NCBI GenBank assembly: GCA_900548625.1 | Contig: URLO01000001.1 | Coordinates: 62,001 to 126,000, forward strand | Reading direction: 5' to 3' | DNA length: 64,000 bases | DNA from: an uncultured Eubacteriales bacterium | Lineage (GTDB): Bacteria; Bacillota; Clostridia; Oscillospirales; Oscillospiraceae | Shown: positions 52,200 to 60,472 of the stretch, piece by piece | Layout: every line of letters starts with the position of its first letter | Numbering within the stretch: position 1 is the stretch's first letter | Position numbers and translations under genes: made by a program | Notes under the pieces: model-generated | The model's input: only the letters and a program-made list of their open reading frames with translations | Told to the model about the DNA's origin: nothing | Database searches by the model: none

Positions 52200-52400
52200 T
52201 TACCTCTTTTCTTTCCAGATATCGCTTGACGGAATGTAGGGACTGTTCAGCCACTCGCGGATTCCCGCGCGGCAGTTCTCGTTGCAGCGGCGCTCCATGT
52301 TCTTCGGGCAATAGGCGCAGTAGTCGCTTGCATAGTTCCAGATGGCGAGCGCCATGCTCCGCACATTCAGGCTCTGCAGATGCTCGAAGTTAGTCTTCAT
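52200..52400 (-). CDS. Small cysteine-containing protein between portal and protease, 66 aa
   Basis: ATG 52400 lies inside the end of the portal gene, after GAAGGTGACGGCG. The sequence starts MKTNFEHLQSLNVRSMALAIW and holds four cysteines (YCAYCPKNMERRCNENC) likely to bind zinc. Function unknown. Confidence 0.7.
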   Translation of the reverse strand: MKTNFEHLQSLNVRSMALAIWNYASDYCAYCPKNMERRCNENCRAGIREWLNSPYIPSSDIWKEKR

Positions 52401-54015
52401 CGCCGTCACCTTCTTTCGGCGATGCCGATACAACGGTGACCTTGTTGCCTCCTGCCTGTGTCAGCAGCTCGTTTTCACGCTGCAGCTGCTCCACGTTCTC
52501 CTCCCAGTCGCCGCCGCTCATTTCGCGGCTGACCTGCTCGTGGGTCTTGATGGCGTTGTCGATCAGCATGAGGGCGGCTTCCGCCTCCTTCTTGGGGTCA
52601 AGGCTGCCCTGCACGGGGCCGATCCAGCGCGCGCCGCACCATGCCTCCCGCACAAGGGGATCTGTGAAGAAGCCGGGGGCCTTGATGCGTCCCAGAGCGA
52701 CCGCTTCGGCCAGGAACATCTCATAGACCGGCTGGCAGAAGTCGTCCACAAACCACTTCCGGCGCATTTTGAATGCTTCCCACGCCTCCAGCAGCGCGCC
52801 TCGGCTTGCGGAATAGGAGCTGTTGAACTCCTTGATCAGCACATCGTAAGGCAGCTCTAAAGCTGCGCCGACCAGCTTGCACAGCGTCTTGACAAAGGTC
52901 TCAAAGCCAGCGGTGGGGATGTTCGGATTGCCGAAGTTGACCTTTTCCCCGGGGGCGAGGTGCGTCACCGTACCCGGTCCCATCTCGTACTCGTTGTCAT
53001 CATCGGAGATGTTGTTCGCCATCGGTCCGCCGTCCGCGTTGACCTCGGCGGGGACGCCGGCAATATCTCCGGCGCCGACCTCGTTGAAGGGTGTATCGGA
53101 GGGGTCAGTCTCCGTTTCGATCCATGCAGTGAAGAAGCTCTGCACCAGCGCCGCCATCAGCTCGGACTCCGTATAGCGCCGAAGCTGGAGCAGCGGCTCG
53201 ATGACCTGCGCCAGATAAGGAACGCCGCGGTACTGGTCCGGGCGTTCACTGTCCATGATGTGGAGAATGTTCGGCAGGCCGGTCTTGGCGCCGTAGGCCT
53301 CAACACGCTGCCACTTCTGCGGCTCGCTGGTGATCTGGTGCGGGTAGGTGTTGCTGATGTGATAGGCGACCACGCGGCCGTTGCTGTCCACCTCCACGCC
53401 GTCGTAGACCTTGTGGCCTGCGCCAGGCTTTCCCTCGGGGATCTTGCCCTCCACGAAGCCGCCGATGGTGACACCGCCGCCATATTCGCTTGGCGTGCAG
53501 GCGCGGTCCGCCTCCACGATGTGTAGCCGCAGGGTATAGGGGTTTAGTGGTGTTGCCGGGTATCGCTTGACCAGCGCGAACACGTCGCCGCTGAGCAGCC
53601 ACGACTTCAAGGCGAGCTGCTGCAAACTCTCAAAGTTGTTCAGGCCCAGCGCGTCGCAGTTCTGCTTTTTCCCTGCCCACAGCCGGAATTCCATCTCCGC
53701 CGCGTGCTGCCACTTCTTCGCCGCCTCTGGGGAGATGCCCAGCACCTCACGGTCCACGGACGCTTTGAGCGTCAGCCCCGTCCCGATGACCTTGGTGCGG
53801 TTGGTATTGATCGCCGCCGTAGCCACCGGCGCGGCCATGTAGAGCATTCGCGCCCTCTGCCGCAGGGTGGCGTTGTTGCGGTTGATGTCCTCATTGGGAG
53901 CGCCGCTGTCCGGAACAAATCCCTTGAGCGCCCGCCGCGTCAAGCTGGCCCCGGCTTCGCTGTACCCCTTCGCCTGCGGCGCGGCTGCGCGGCGGCGGTC
54001 TTTCTTATTGCTCAA
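52390..54015 (-). CDS. Portal protein (lambda family)
   Basis: Dodecameric gate through which DNA is packaged; 541 residues. Family blocks: NATLRQRARMLYMAAPVATAAINTNRTKVIGTGLTLK, WLLSGDVFALVKRYP, LPNILHIMDSERPDQYRGVPYLAQVIEPLLQLRRYTESELMAALVQSFFTAWI, and YSASRGALLEAWEAFKMRRKWFVDDFCQPVYE. The start codon is TTG 54015, 9 bases after GGGAGG. An intrinsic terminator lies just upstream. Confidence 0.94.
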   Translation of the reverse strand: MSNKKDRRRAAAPQAKGYSEAGASLTRRALKGFVPDSGAPNEDINRNNATLRQRARMLYMAAPVATAAINTNRTKVIGTGLTLKASVDREVLGISPEAAKKWQHAAEMEFRLWAGKKQNCDALGLNNFESLQQLALKSWLLSGDVFALVKRYPATPLNPYTLRLHIVEADRACTPSEYGGGVTIGGFVEGKIPEGKPGAGHKVYDGVEVDSNGRVVAYHISNTYPHQITSEPQKWQRVEAYGAKTGLPNILHIMDSERPDQYRGVPYLAQVIEPLLQLRRYTESELMAALVQSFFTAWIETETDPSDTPFNEVGAGDIAGVPAEVNADGGPMANNISDDDNEYEMGPGTVTHLAPGEKVNFGNPNIPTAGFETFVKTLCKLVGAALELPYDVLIKEFNSSYSASRGALLEAWEAFKMRRKWFVDDFCQPVYEMFLAEAVALGRIKAPGFFTDPLVREAWCGARWIGPVQGSLDPKKEAEAALMLIDNAIKTHEQVSREMSGGDWEENVEQLQRENELLTQAGGNKVTVVSASPKEGDGDED

Positions 54016-54041
54016 TGCTTATCGCCTCCCGTTTTCGGAAT

Positions 54042-54092
54042 AAAAAACAGGCCGTCCGGCGGCGAAAGGAGCAAACTCCGCCGGACTGCCTG
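54042..54092 (-). terminator. Strong intrinsic terminator directly before the portal gene
   Basis: On the minus strand CAGGCAGTCCGGCGG and CCGCCGGACGGCCTG pair over 14 of 15 positions with a 15-base loop and are followed by TTTTTT (54042-54047). It ends only 26 bases before the portal start codon, inside what should be one late transcript. Confidence 0.85.
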
Positions 54093-54099
54093 TGGTAAA

Positions 54100-54190
54100 G
54101 CCCTTTCGGGCGAATACCCTTGTTGCAGAAAATGCAACAACCACTTTGCCGGGGTCGGCAAAATGGTCATTTTCGTGGCCTCACGAAAAA
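54100..54190 (-). ncRNA. Four tandem small hairpins upstream of the portal terminator
   Basis: Non-coding stretch between the connector gene and portal. Perfect inverted repeats in a row: 54171-54190 (TTTTCGTG / CACGAAAA), 54146-54163 (TTTGCCG / CGGCAAA), 54121-54141 (TTGTTGCA / TGCAACAA), and 54100-54111 (GCCC / GGGC, with a GAAA loop on the minus strand). The compact layout right before a terminator suggests an attenuator or antiterminator RNA. No known RNA family is recognised. Confidence 0.6.
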
Positions 54191-54192
54191 GG

Positions 54193-54447
54193 TCACCAAT
54201 CGCGGGGGACGATGCCGAAAGCCTTTCTCGGCTTGCGGCCGTTCAGCTCCGCCGTCAGCTCGTCGACCTTCTTCTCCGCGTCTTCGATCTCGTCCTTCAG
54301 GTCGGGCAGGTCGAAGCGCGTCAGCTCGCGGTCGTCGATGACATAGCTTTTTACGCCGCCGTCCACAAGGGCCAGATATGCGGCGCGCAGCTTGGAAAGG
54401 GCGCTCTGCCAGAAGTCCAGCCGCGCCCGCAGTTCAACTTTATCCAT
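54193..54447 (-). CDS. Head-tail connector gpW-like (DUF6148-type)
   Basis: An 84-residue helical protein (LDFWQSALSKLRAAYLALVDGGVKSYVIDDRELTRFDLPDLKDEIEDAEKKVDEL) with the gpW/DUF6148 layout: two helices, a beta hairpin, a long third helix. It lies between terL and portal, as gpW does in lambda. ATG 54447 follows GAGGTG. Confidence 0.85.
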   Translation of the reverse strand: MDKVELRARLDFWQSALSKLRAAYLALVDGGVKSYVIDDRELTRFDLPDLKDEIEDAEKKVDELTAELNGRKPRKAFGIVPRDW

Positions 54448-54457
54448 ATCGGACACC

Positions 54458-56416
54458 TCACCAATCGTCGTAGTATTTCTTTCCTCTTCTGCGCTTCGGC
54501 CTCTGCTTGGCGGCGGGAGGCGGCATGACAGGCGTTGCAACAGGGGCAGGAGCGCGTTCGCCGCCCGCCTCCTTTAGCCGCCTGTCTATCTCGTCCAGGT
54601 TCTTAGGAAGCGCCTTGAACGCCGCCAGCGCGTAGTTGCGGCAGTCCAGCGCCTCATTGCGCTCGTGGCCGGGGATCTTCTTCCACTGCCACGGCTGCTT
54701 TTTGTTGGGGTCGTAGACCTTGACCTCGGAGAGCAGCCCTGTGAAGTAGCCGGAGCCGTAGTCATCCCGCTTGGGGAAGTGACAATATTTCGCGCCCGGC
54801 GTCTGTACGCGCAGGTTGTCCATGATGACCTCCTTGCCGGAGTCAACACCAATCTGGTACTGCCAGCAGGTGCCGACCGCCGTCTGCTTGATGATGATCT
54901 TCTGCTTTTTCGGCGGCGCGGTGTAGGGTTTATCGCTGCCGGGCATACCCTTGATGCAGAACACCTTTTTGCCCAGCCGCGCCCGGCACTGCATACGGAC
55001 CTCCTGTGTGAAGTGTCCGCCCTCGTCCACAAAGGACATTGACATTTTCAGCCCCACGCCGTTCTCAAAGCGCAGAACGCGGTCAAATACCAGCTCGTCC
55101 AGCTGCGCCCATACGGCATCGTCGTCGGGCCGTCCCATGATGATGCCTTTCTCAATGCCCCAGGTCTCACCAAAGTGGCCGTGGCCGACGATCTCGTATT
55201 CCATGCGGTCGTCCTGTGTATCGACGCCGGCCGTCAGAACAAGCACGCCCTCCGGCAGCTCGGCGGGGTATTCCTCCCGGCGCGCCATCAGACTGTCCTC
55301 GTCCTCCAGGTCGCCGCGATCCTCCCACAGCTCGCCGAAGCAGGTGTTGTAGACGACCTGCATCTTGCGGGTACTGCCGATGGCGTTCAGATATTTCAGA
55401 ATGATGGATTCCCAGCTCGCCCACTGGCTGACAAAGGCGTTCAGCCAGAACGAGCGCGTGCCCTGCTCATAGGCGGCGGGGTTGTCCGCCTCCCATCTTG
55501 CCGGGGCGCGCTTCATTTCCGCCTCGGTGGAGATGCAGCCGCAGCCGGGGCAGGCATAGCAGACGCTGCGGACCTTGTAGGTCTTTTTCCCCGCGACGAT
55601 GATCTCGTCGTGCTCAAAGCGGATGTCCGCCCATTGGATCTCGTGATACTCGCCGCAATGAGGGCAGCGGGATTTCCACCGTTCCATCGTGCCTGTCGCG
55701 TAGGCGGCTTCAATGGCGCTGGCGTTTTTGACGGTGGGCGTGGACACCTCAGCGCTTTTCGCGTTGTAGAATGTCGTCTGCCGCGCCATCGCCAGATCCC
55801 ACGGGTCGCCCTCGTTACCGGCGGACAGCGCCCAGCGGTCGCGCTCGTCACCCAGCACATAGCGGATAGGCTTTGACGCCAGAGCGTGGGCCTCGGTGGA
55901 GCCGCACATCGTGAGGATGCCTCCGGGGTAGGTCTTTTGCAGGATGGTATTGCCGCTGTCACGGCTCTTGGGGTCACTGACCTTTTTTCGCAGCGTGGGG
56001 CAGTCGCGGATCATCGGCGCGATGCGGAGCTTGGAATACTCCTTTGCGTCAATGGTGGTAGGGTGGACAAACAGAATCGAGCCAGGGTCCTGGTCAATCA
56101 CATAGCCGATGCAGTTATTGAGAAATTCAGACTTGCCGACCTGGGACGCGGCCACCATGACGATGTGCCGTATCTTTGGGTCGGTCCATGCATTCATCGG
56201 CTCGCGGAGATAGGGGGTGCGCTCGGTGCGCCACGGTCCGGGCTCTGCGGCGCTCTCGGCAGACAGGCGGCGATTCTGCTCCGCCCATTCGGTCACGGTC
56301 AGGTCGTCCGGCGGCTTCATGCCGGCCAAGACTTTCCCGATGACGGCATTCAGCCTCTTTACCCGCTCGCGGGCCTCTTTCTCCTCTATGAGCCGGCGCG
56401 TTTCCTTATCCGTCAT
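54458..56416 (-). CDS. Terminase large subunit (GpA family)
   Basis: Packaging motor and nuclease. The ATPase domain has the deviant Walker A AASQVGKSE (about residue 88), DPGSILFVHPTTIDAKEYSKLRIAPMI, and Walker B RYVLGDERDRW; a zinc-finger-like CPHCGEYHEIQW...CPGCGC follows, and the nuclease domain has LTAGVDTQDDRMEYEIVG and FVDEGGH, with ERNEALDCRNYALAA near the end. About 652 residues is normal. ATG 56416 is chosen; ATG 56422 is also possible, and both overlap terS. Confidence 0.95.
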   Translation of the reverse strand: MTDKETRRLIEEKEARERVKRLNAVIGKVLAGMKPPDDLTVTEWAEQNRRLSAESAAEPGPWRTERTPYLREPMNAWTDPKIRHIVMVAASQVGKSEFLNNCIGYVIDQDPGSILFVHPTTIDAKEYSKLRIAPMIRDCPTLRKKVSDPKSRDSGNTILQKTYPGGILTMCGSTEAHALASKPIRYVLGDERDRWALSAGNEGDPWDLAMARQTTFYNAKSAEVSTPTVKNASAIEAAYATGTMERWKSRCPHCGEYHEIQWADIRFEHDEIIVAGKKTYKVRSVCYACPGCGCISTEAEMKRAPARWEADNPAAYEQGTRSFWLNAFVSQWASWESIILKYLNAIGSTRKMQVVYNTCFGELWEDRGDLEDEDSLMARREEYPAELPEGVLVLTAGVDTQDDRMEYEIVGHGHFGETWGIEKGIIMGRPDDDAVWAQLDELVFDRVLRFENGVGLKMSMSFVDEGGHFTQEVRMQCRARLGKKVFCIKGMPGSDKPYTAPPKKQKIIIKQTAVGTCWQYQIGVDSGKEVIMDNLRVQTPGAKYCHFPKRDDYGSGYFTGLLSEVKVYDPNKKQPWQWKKIPGHERNEALDCRNYALAAFKALPKNLDEIDRRLKEAGGERAPAPVATPVMPPPAAKQRPKRRRGKKYYDDW

Positions 56417-56975
56417 CGGCATCACGCCCGCTGTCAGCTTCCCAGGCCCTCCGCTCCCGGACGCGCTCCTCGTATTTCTTTGGGTCATAGCGGTAATTGG
56501 AGAGCTCCCGCATGGCCTTGTTGACCTCGCGGCGGATAATCTCGGCGGCCTCCGCTGGGGAGTTCGCCGAGGCCACGTCCACGGCCAGGCGGCCGGGCAG
56601 GGCCATCATCGCCCCGCGAATGGCATAGATCAAGTCGGTAGTCATCGCGGCCACGTCCTCGCTCCGGTGCATGGTACCTTTCAGCTCCTCGGCCTCCAGC
56701 TTGGCGATGGTGGCCTTGGACGCTTTCATCGTCGTTTCCGCCACGCGGCGGGTCTTCTCCAGCTTCTTGTCCTCCTCGTCCATCGGACCGTCAGATAGGA
56801 ACTTGATATATCGCTGGACGGAATCAGCCAGCCGGAAGAAACCCTTGCGGCAGGTCGGCACGGTGCCGTCCTGCGCCATCTGCTGCACGCGCCGGGCAGA
56901 CACGCCCAGCACCGTCGCCAGCTCTGTTGTGCTGACCTCAGTCTCGTCGGTAATCTTCTCGCTTTGTCCAGCCAT
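56406..56975 (-). CDS. Terminase small subunit
   Basis: DNA-recognition subunit of packaging, 189 residues. The N-terminal winged helix (VSTTELATVLGVSARRVQQMAQDGTVPTCRKGFFRLADSVQRYI) resembles lambda Nu1; the rest is helical with coiled coil (about 70-100). AAAGGAG lies 10 bases before ATG 56975. It overlaps terL, and the cos or pac site probably lies near or in the gap upstream. Confidence 0.88.
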   Translation of the reverse strand: MAGQSEKITDETEVSTTELATVLGVSARRVQQMAQDGTVPTCRKGFFRLADSVQRYIKFLSDGPMDEEDKKLEKTRRVAETTMKASKATIAKLEAEELKGTMHRSEDVAAMTTDLIYAIRGAMMALPGRLAVDVASANSPAEAAEIIRREVNKAMRELSNYRYDPKKYEERVRERRAWEADSGRDADDG

Positions 56976-57425
56976 ATAGCAAACTCCTTTCCGTGGCGAT
57001 GGAGCGGGACTCACCAGAATTGCACTGGAGCACCGCCCAGAGGCGGCGAGACCATTATCCCGCGCTGTGGTCTTATCTTCATAGGAGGCCTTTATCGAAA
57101 CTCTCCCCACATTCTCGCGGAGAAGAGCGGATAAAGCAGAGGGAATTACGGCAGATACCGCCGCAGGTGCCTCGATTGGCACCAAAAGCATCGGCTGGTG
57201 CGTAACGAAATGCCTGATTTTTGCCTTGGTAACTACGCTTTTTTCGGGGTCGGCGAGCCCGCGGCGTGTGGGGCGGGGGTCGTCACAGTACCTTTTGCCG
57301 TCGTCGCCTGTTGCAATGCATTTCCCCGCCCTCAGCGCGACGATGCCGAGAGGGGGAGGGAGCAACACAGCCAGACGCAGATACGCCGCTCTCGTGCGAT
57401 GTATGCGCCTGGCTGTGGTATTGTG
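56976..57425. other. Gene-free 450-bp gap between parB-like gene and terS
   Basis: No credible gene on either strand. The stretch probably contains the phage packaging (cos or pac) site and the transcription signals of the packaging operon. At 57000-57063 the minus strand can form a 7-bp acceptor-like stem (GCGGGAT against GTCCCGC) followed by TCCA, enclosing two smaller hairpins; it lacks a proper anticodon arm, so it is not called a tRNA. Confidence 0.5.
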
Positions 57426-57950
57426 TTATAACTTCGTCAGCAATTCCGCATGGCTATACCCCTTAACGCCCTTGGTCATCATGCCGAGGAAGTCATCACG
57501 CGAGAAATCAGAGAGCCGGAATACTTCTTCAGGTTTCATTCCGAGCTGTTTGCCGATCTCCTGAACGGACTTGCCCTCGTCCAGCAGCCGCTTTACGATG
57601 GCTTTCATCGGCTCAAGCAGATGTGTACCACGAGCACGGTTGTGTGTGACGGTGCCGTAAATATCCTCGGTCGCGTCATCATGCCGCACGATCACCACCG
57701 GCACCTTGCCTTTGAGCATGGTGTGCAGCGGCTCCTCTCCGGCCACGGTCCAGCGGTGAAAGCCGTCGATGATGGTGTAGTCGGGACGCACGACGATGGG
57801 AAGCGTCCAGCCATTGGTCATGATCGATTGCACCAGCAGTTTCAGATTTTCACGGTTGACCTTGTTGGGGTTGTAGTCATTGGGCTTGAGCTGCTCCCGG
57901 TCTACCCATTGCAGGGAGGATAACGGGGCGAACAGATCCGCGTCAGCCAT
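57426..57950 (-). CDS. ParB-like nuclease-domain protein, IbrB-like
   Basis: A 174-residue protein. The ParB/sulfiredoxin-type N-terminal domain has VDREQLKPNDYNPNKV (about residues 16-31), ITNGWTLPIVVR-like strands and the signature DGFHR (62-66); the C-terminal half is helix-turn-helix-like (VQEIGKQLGMKPEEVFRLSDF). The pairing with a PAPS-reductase-like neighbour is that of IbrA/IbrB, known from an E. coli prophage as activators of other genes. DGFHR also recalls the DGQHR motif of DndB. ATG 57950 lies 8 bases after GGAGG and overlaps the upstream gene by 8 bases. Confidence 0.85.
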   Translation of the reverse strand: MADADLFAPLSSLQWVDREQLKPNDYNPNKVNRENLKLLVQSIMTNGWTLPIVVRPDYTIIDGFHRWTVAGEEPLHTMLKGKVPVVIVRHDDATEDIYGTVTHNRARGTHLLEPMKAIVKRLLDEGKSVQEIGKQLGMKPEEVFRLSDFSRDDFLGMMTKGVKGYSHAELLTKL

Positions 57951-59097
57951 TTGCCTCACCTCCCTTCCGGAAGCGCTTGGCGTAATCGGCGTAGGCGCAG
58001 GATATGTCCTGATAGATGGCGCGCAGGGTGCGGAGCTTGGGATCTCCAGCAGTCAGACCGCCGTACATTTTCTTGTAGTCGCGCGGCCGCGCCATTCCGT
58101 CCATCTGAATGAACATCTTGCGGTACTGCTTGGCGATCTTGCGCTTATGCTCCGTATTGAAGAAGTCTCCCGGGCGGACGAACAGCATCTCCTTCAGGAG
58201 CGCACGGTAGTCCTTGGTGTCCTCGCCCTCCAGCTCCCGGCGCTTCCTTGTGGTGCGGTGGAACATTTCGCTGTCCCAGTACAGCATGGCAAGGTAGGCA
58301 TTCGGCTCGCGCCGAAGGACGCGCTCCATGAGAGATGGGTCATATTCGCCCAGGTGTACCAGCACGGGTACGGTATCAACGGAGAAGAACTGCGACACGC
58401 GCAGCTGATTCCGATTGACGCCGACCTGATACATCTGCAGGTAGACCTCGGGGACTTCGATGCGCTGGTCTCGCAGGTACAGCCAGACGTCCGCCGTCTT
58501 CCAGTCGTAGATGGGATAGATGGTGTTCGTGCCGGTGATGCCCTTTGCGCCCATATTCAGTGCCGCCATGTATTGGAGCCGCTGAATGGACTCTGCCGCG
58601 CGGACGCCGGTGATCATGATGCCGTCCATCGTCACGCGAGGCAGGAAGGATTGATAGTTGTCGATCCTTGGCCGGAGCTGCGGGTGATTGCGGATGGCAA
58701 AGGGCGGCGGCTGCCGCACCCAAGCATCGCGCTTGCGTCGATCCCAGCAGACGAAGGTTTCATCGCTGGACAGCTCATTGAGACAGCTGAAATGCTTGAC
58801 CTCGATACACCACCATTGAAACTTGGCACCGGCAAGCAGGAACTTCTTCCGCCACGCCTTGGTCGTTGCTTCAATGGAATCGAAGATTGCCTCCTCGTCC
58901 ACGAAAAGGACGGTCAACTGCGAGGGATTGATCTCTCCAGCCTGGATCAGCTTATAGGTCAGGTCGGCAAGGACGATGCTGTCCTTGCCGCCGGAAAACG
59001 AGAGGTATACGGGGACGCCGTTGGAAAATACGTTCTTGATCCGCTGGCGCGCCGCAGTCACAACGTCGATGTCTGAGCTGATGCGCTTTACAGCCAT
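57943..59097 (-). CDS. PAPS reductase-like ATP pyrophosphatase, IbrA-like
   Basis: A 384-residue PP-loop protein. The ATP-binding loop is SFSGGKDS (33-40); the acceptor part has LTVLFVDEEAIFDS and MITGVRAAESIQRLQ, and IYPIYDWKTADVWLYL is the conserved region of the family. The C-terminal third (KRKIAKQYRKMFIQMDGMARPRDYKKMYGG... ) resembles the DUF3440 extension of IbrA. It adenylates and probably thiolates an unknown substrate. It overlaps ParB-like genes on both sides (8 and 10 bases), so the set is translated together. Confidence 0.85.
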   Translation of the reverse strand: MAVKRISSDIDVVTAARQRIKNVFSNGVPVYLSFSGGKDSIVLADLTYKLIQAGEINPSQLTVLFVDEEAIFDSIEATTKAWRKKFLLAGAKFQWWCIEVKHFSCLNELSSDETFVCWDRRKRDAWVRQPPPFAIRNHPQLRPRIDNYQSFLPRVTMDGIMITGVRAAESIQRLQYMAALNMGAKGITGTNTIYPIYDWKTADVWLYLRDQRIEVPEVYLQMYQVGVNRNQLRVSQFFSVDTVPVLVHLGEYDPSLMERVLRREPNAYLAMLYWDSEMFHRTTRKRRELEGEDTKDYRALLKEMLFVRPGDFFNTEHKRKIAKQYRKMFIQMDGMARPRDYKKMYGGLTAGDPKLRTLRAIYQDISCAYADYAKRFRKGGEANG

Positions 59098-59693
59098 ATC
59101 CGCTCACCACATTTCGGGCAGAGGATAAACCTCTTAGCGGGCTCGGTGGAAGACGCCGTGCCGCTCTGTGCGGGTGCGACTTCCTCAGCCTGCGCCGCAG
59201 CAGCTTCTTCCCGGGCGGCGTATTTCTCGCGCGTCTCGGTGATGGCCGCAGCCTGCTCCGGCTCAATGGTGCCGTACTCAAGCAGGGCGTCGCTGGCTTC
59301 GTCAGCCTCCATCACCATCGCACGGAGAAGATCCTCTTCGTAGCCGGGAATGTCCAGGTCGTCTTTCAGCTCAAGGATAAAAGCGTCCAGCGCGGCCAGA
59401 TCGTCAACGCCCAGGTCAAAGACGCGGTTATCAGCCAGCATGAGCTTTTTCTTCTCCGCCTCAGTCAGTCCAGACACGACATAGCAGTCCGCCTCTGTGC
59501 GGCCGAGGGACAGCAGCGTTTCATACAAGCCGTTGCCGGCGAGAATAACGCCGTCCTCGTCGACCACGATGGGGCGGATCTGGCCGAACATTTCGACAGA
59601 GCGTCGGAACTCCTTCAGCTGCTTGTCGGTGTGCATTCGGACATTCCGATCCGGTCGCCGCAGCTCGGTCAGAGGCTTCTTTATGACCTTCAT
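59088..59693 (-). CDS. ParB-like protein with C-terminal zinc knuckle
   Basis: A 201-residue second ParB-like protein, of a different subtype: LTELRRPDRNVRMHTDKQLKEFRRSVEMFGQIRPIVVDEDGVILAGNGLYE (ParB signature at 51-58), a helical middle, and a C terminus CPKCGERIWL that may bind zinc or iron-sulfur. Such ParB proteins are common in phages next to methylases or PAPS-reductase-like genes. Its ATG overlaps the stop of the upstream PAPS-reductase-like gene (ATGA). Confidence 0.85.
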   Translation of the reverse strand: MKVIKKPLTELRRPDRNVRMHTDKQLKEFRRSVEMFGQIRPIVVDEDGVILAGNGLYETLLSLGRTEADCYVVSGLTEAEKKKLMLADNRVFDLGVDDLAALDAFILELKDDLDIPGYEEDLLRAMVMEADEASDALLEYGTIEPEQAAAITETREKYAAREEAAAAQAEEVAPAQSGTASSTEPAKRFILCPKCGERIWL

Positions 59694-60472
59694 GCCTGCA
59701 CCCCCTTCAAAAAGGCGCGAGCACTGTCGATCTTTTCAGCTGCCGCAAGGACGATGCCGGGGTCGATATCGTAGACCTCACGCCAGCCGTTCTCGATGCC
59801 GCCCGTCCATTGGCGGGCGGGCCACGGGTGAGTGCCGCACAGATATCCGTTCTTCCAGCCGTAGATCGGCGGAAGCGGGAGCTGATGGTAGTGAATATAG
59901 GCAAGGATGTGCTCATGCTTCCACGCAGCGAGCGGGCTGAATCGCGTAACACCTTTGCCATCGGTATAGATATTGCTGTTGCGACCGACATAATTGCCGT
60001 CCGCACGGCGGCGGCCGAGAATGATGACGTCCAGCTCGTGCGCCTTGAAGTATTCACGCTGCGCTCGGTGCTGCACGATAGAAAACCATCGTCCGGCCGC
60101 GGCGGAGTCCTTGGGGAAAAGCATCTCTTGATGCTTCACCAGCCAGTCGATATCCTGATGCGTGTTGATGACTTCGCAGCCTGCCGGCTTATGCTTCTCG
60201 ATCCATGCGGCAAAGGCGGGGTATTCCAGGTCGCACACGCCGATCATGCTATCGGTGACGCCGGCCGCTTCACAGAGTTTGCCAAGGACAATGCTGTCCT
60301 TACCAGCGCTCCATGCGTAGGCAGCACACTTCCCAGCCGTCACGGCCTTGATGTCCGCCACGGTCGCGGCAGTAAGTTCGTCCAGCTCTGCGCGGGAAAC
60401 GGCTTCTTCGATAGTTGCAACGGCTTCCAGCCATGCACTGTTGTCGATCCTCTGCTTCCTTCCGAGGCTCAT
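59690..60472 (-). CDS. PAPS reductase-like ATP pyrophosphatase, second copy
   Basis: A 260-residue PP-loop protein, shorter than and distant from the copy at 57943. The ATP loop is YAWSAGKDSIVLGKL (52-66); GRRRADGNYVGRNSNIYTDGKGVTRFSPLAAWKHEHILAYIHYHQLPLPPIYGWKNGYLCGTHPWPAR is the family's conserved second half. Whether it reduces PAPS is doubtful: neither the usual C-terminal Cys motif nor sulfate-assimilation partners are present. ATG 60472 overlaps the symporter stop as ATGA. Confidence 0.85.
   Translation of the reverse strand: MSLGRKQRIDNSAWLEAVATIEEAVSRAELDELTAATVADIKAVTAGKCAAYAWSAGKDSIVLGKLCEAAGVTDSMIGVCDLEYPAFAAWIEKHKPAGCEVINTHQDIDWLVKHQEMLFPKDSAAAGRWFSIVQHRAQREYFKAHELDVIILGRRRADGNYVGRNSNIYTDGKGVTRFSPLAAWKHEHILAYIHYHQLPLPPIYGWKNGYLCGTHPWPARQWTGGIENGWREVYDIDPGIVLAAAEKIDSARAFLKGVQA

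Noticed and set aside
57000..57063. Phage tRNA gene
   Set aside because: There is an acceptor-like stem and TCCA end but no 7-base anticodon loop or TTC-type T loop.
57426..57950. ParB of a plasmid-type partition system
   Set aside because: No ParA gene is adjacent, and the protein is short and paired with a PP-loop protein as in IbrAB.
59690..60472. True PAPS reductase of sulfate assimilation (CysH)
   Set aside because: No neighbouring sulfate genes, the usual C-terminal cysteine motif is missing, and the context is phage with ParB-like partners.
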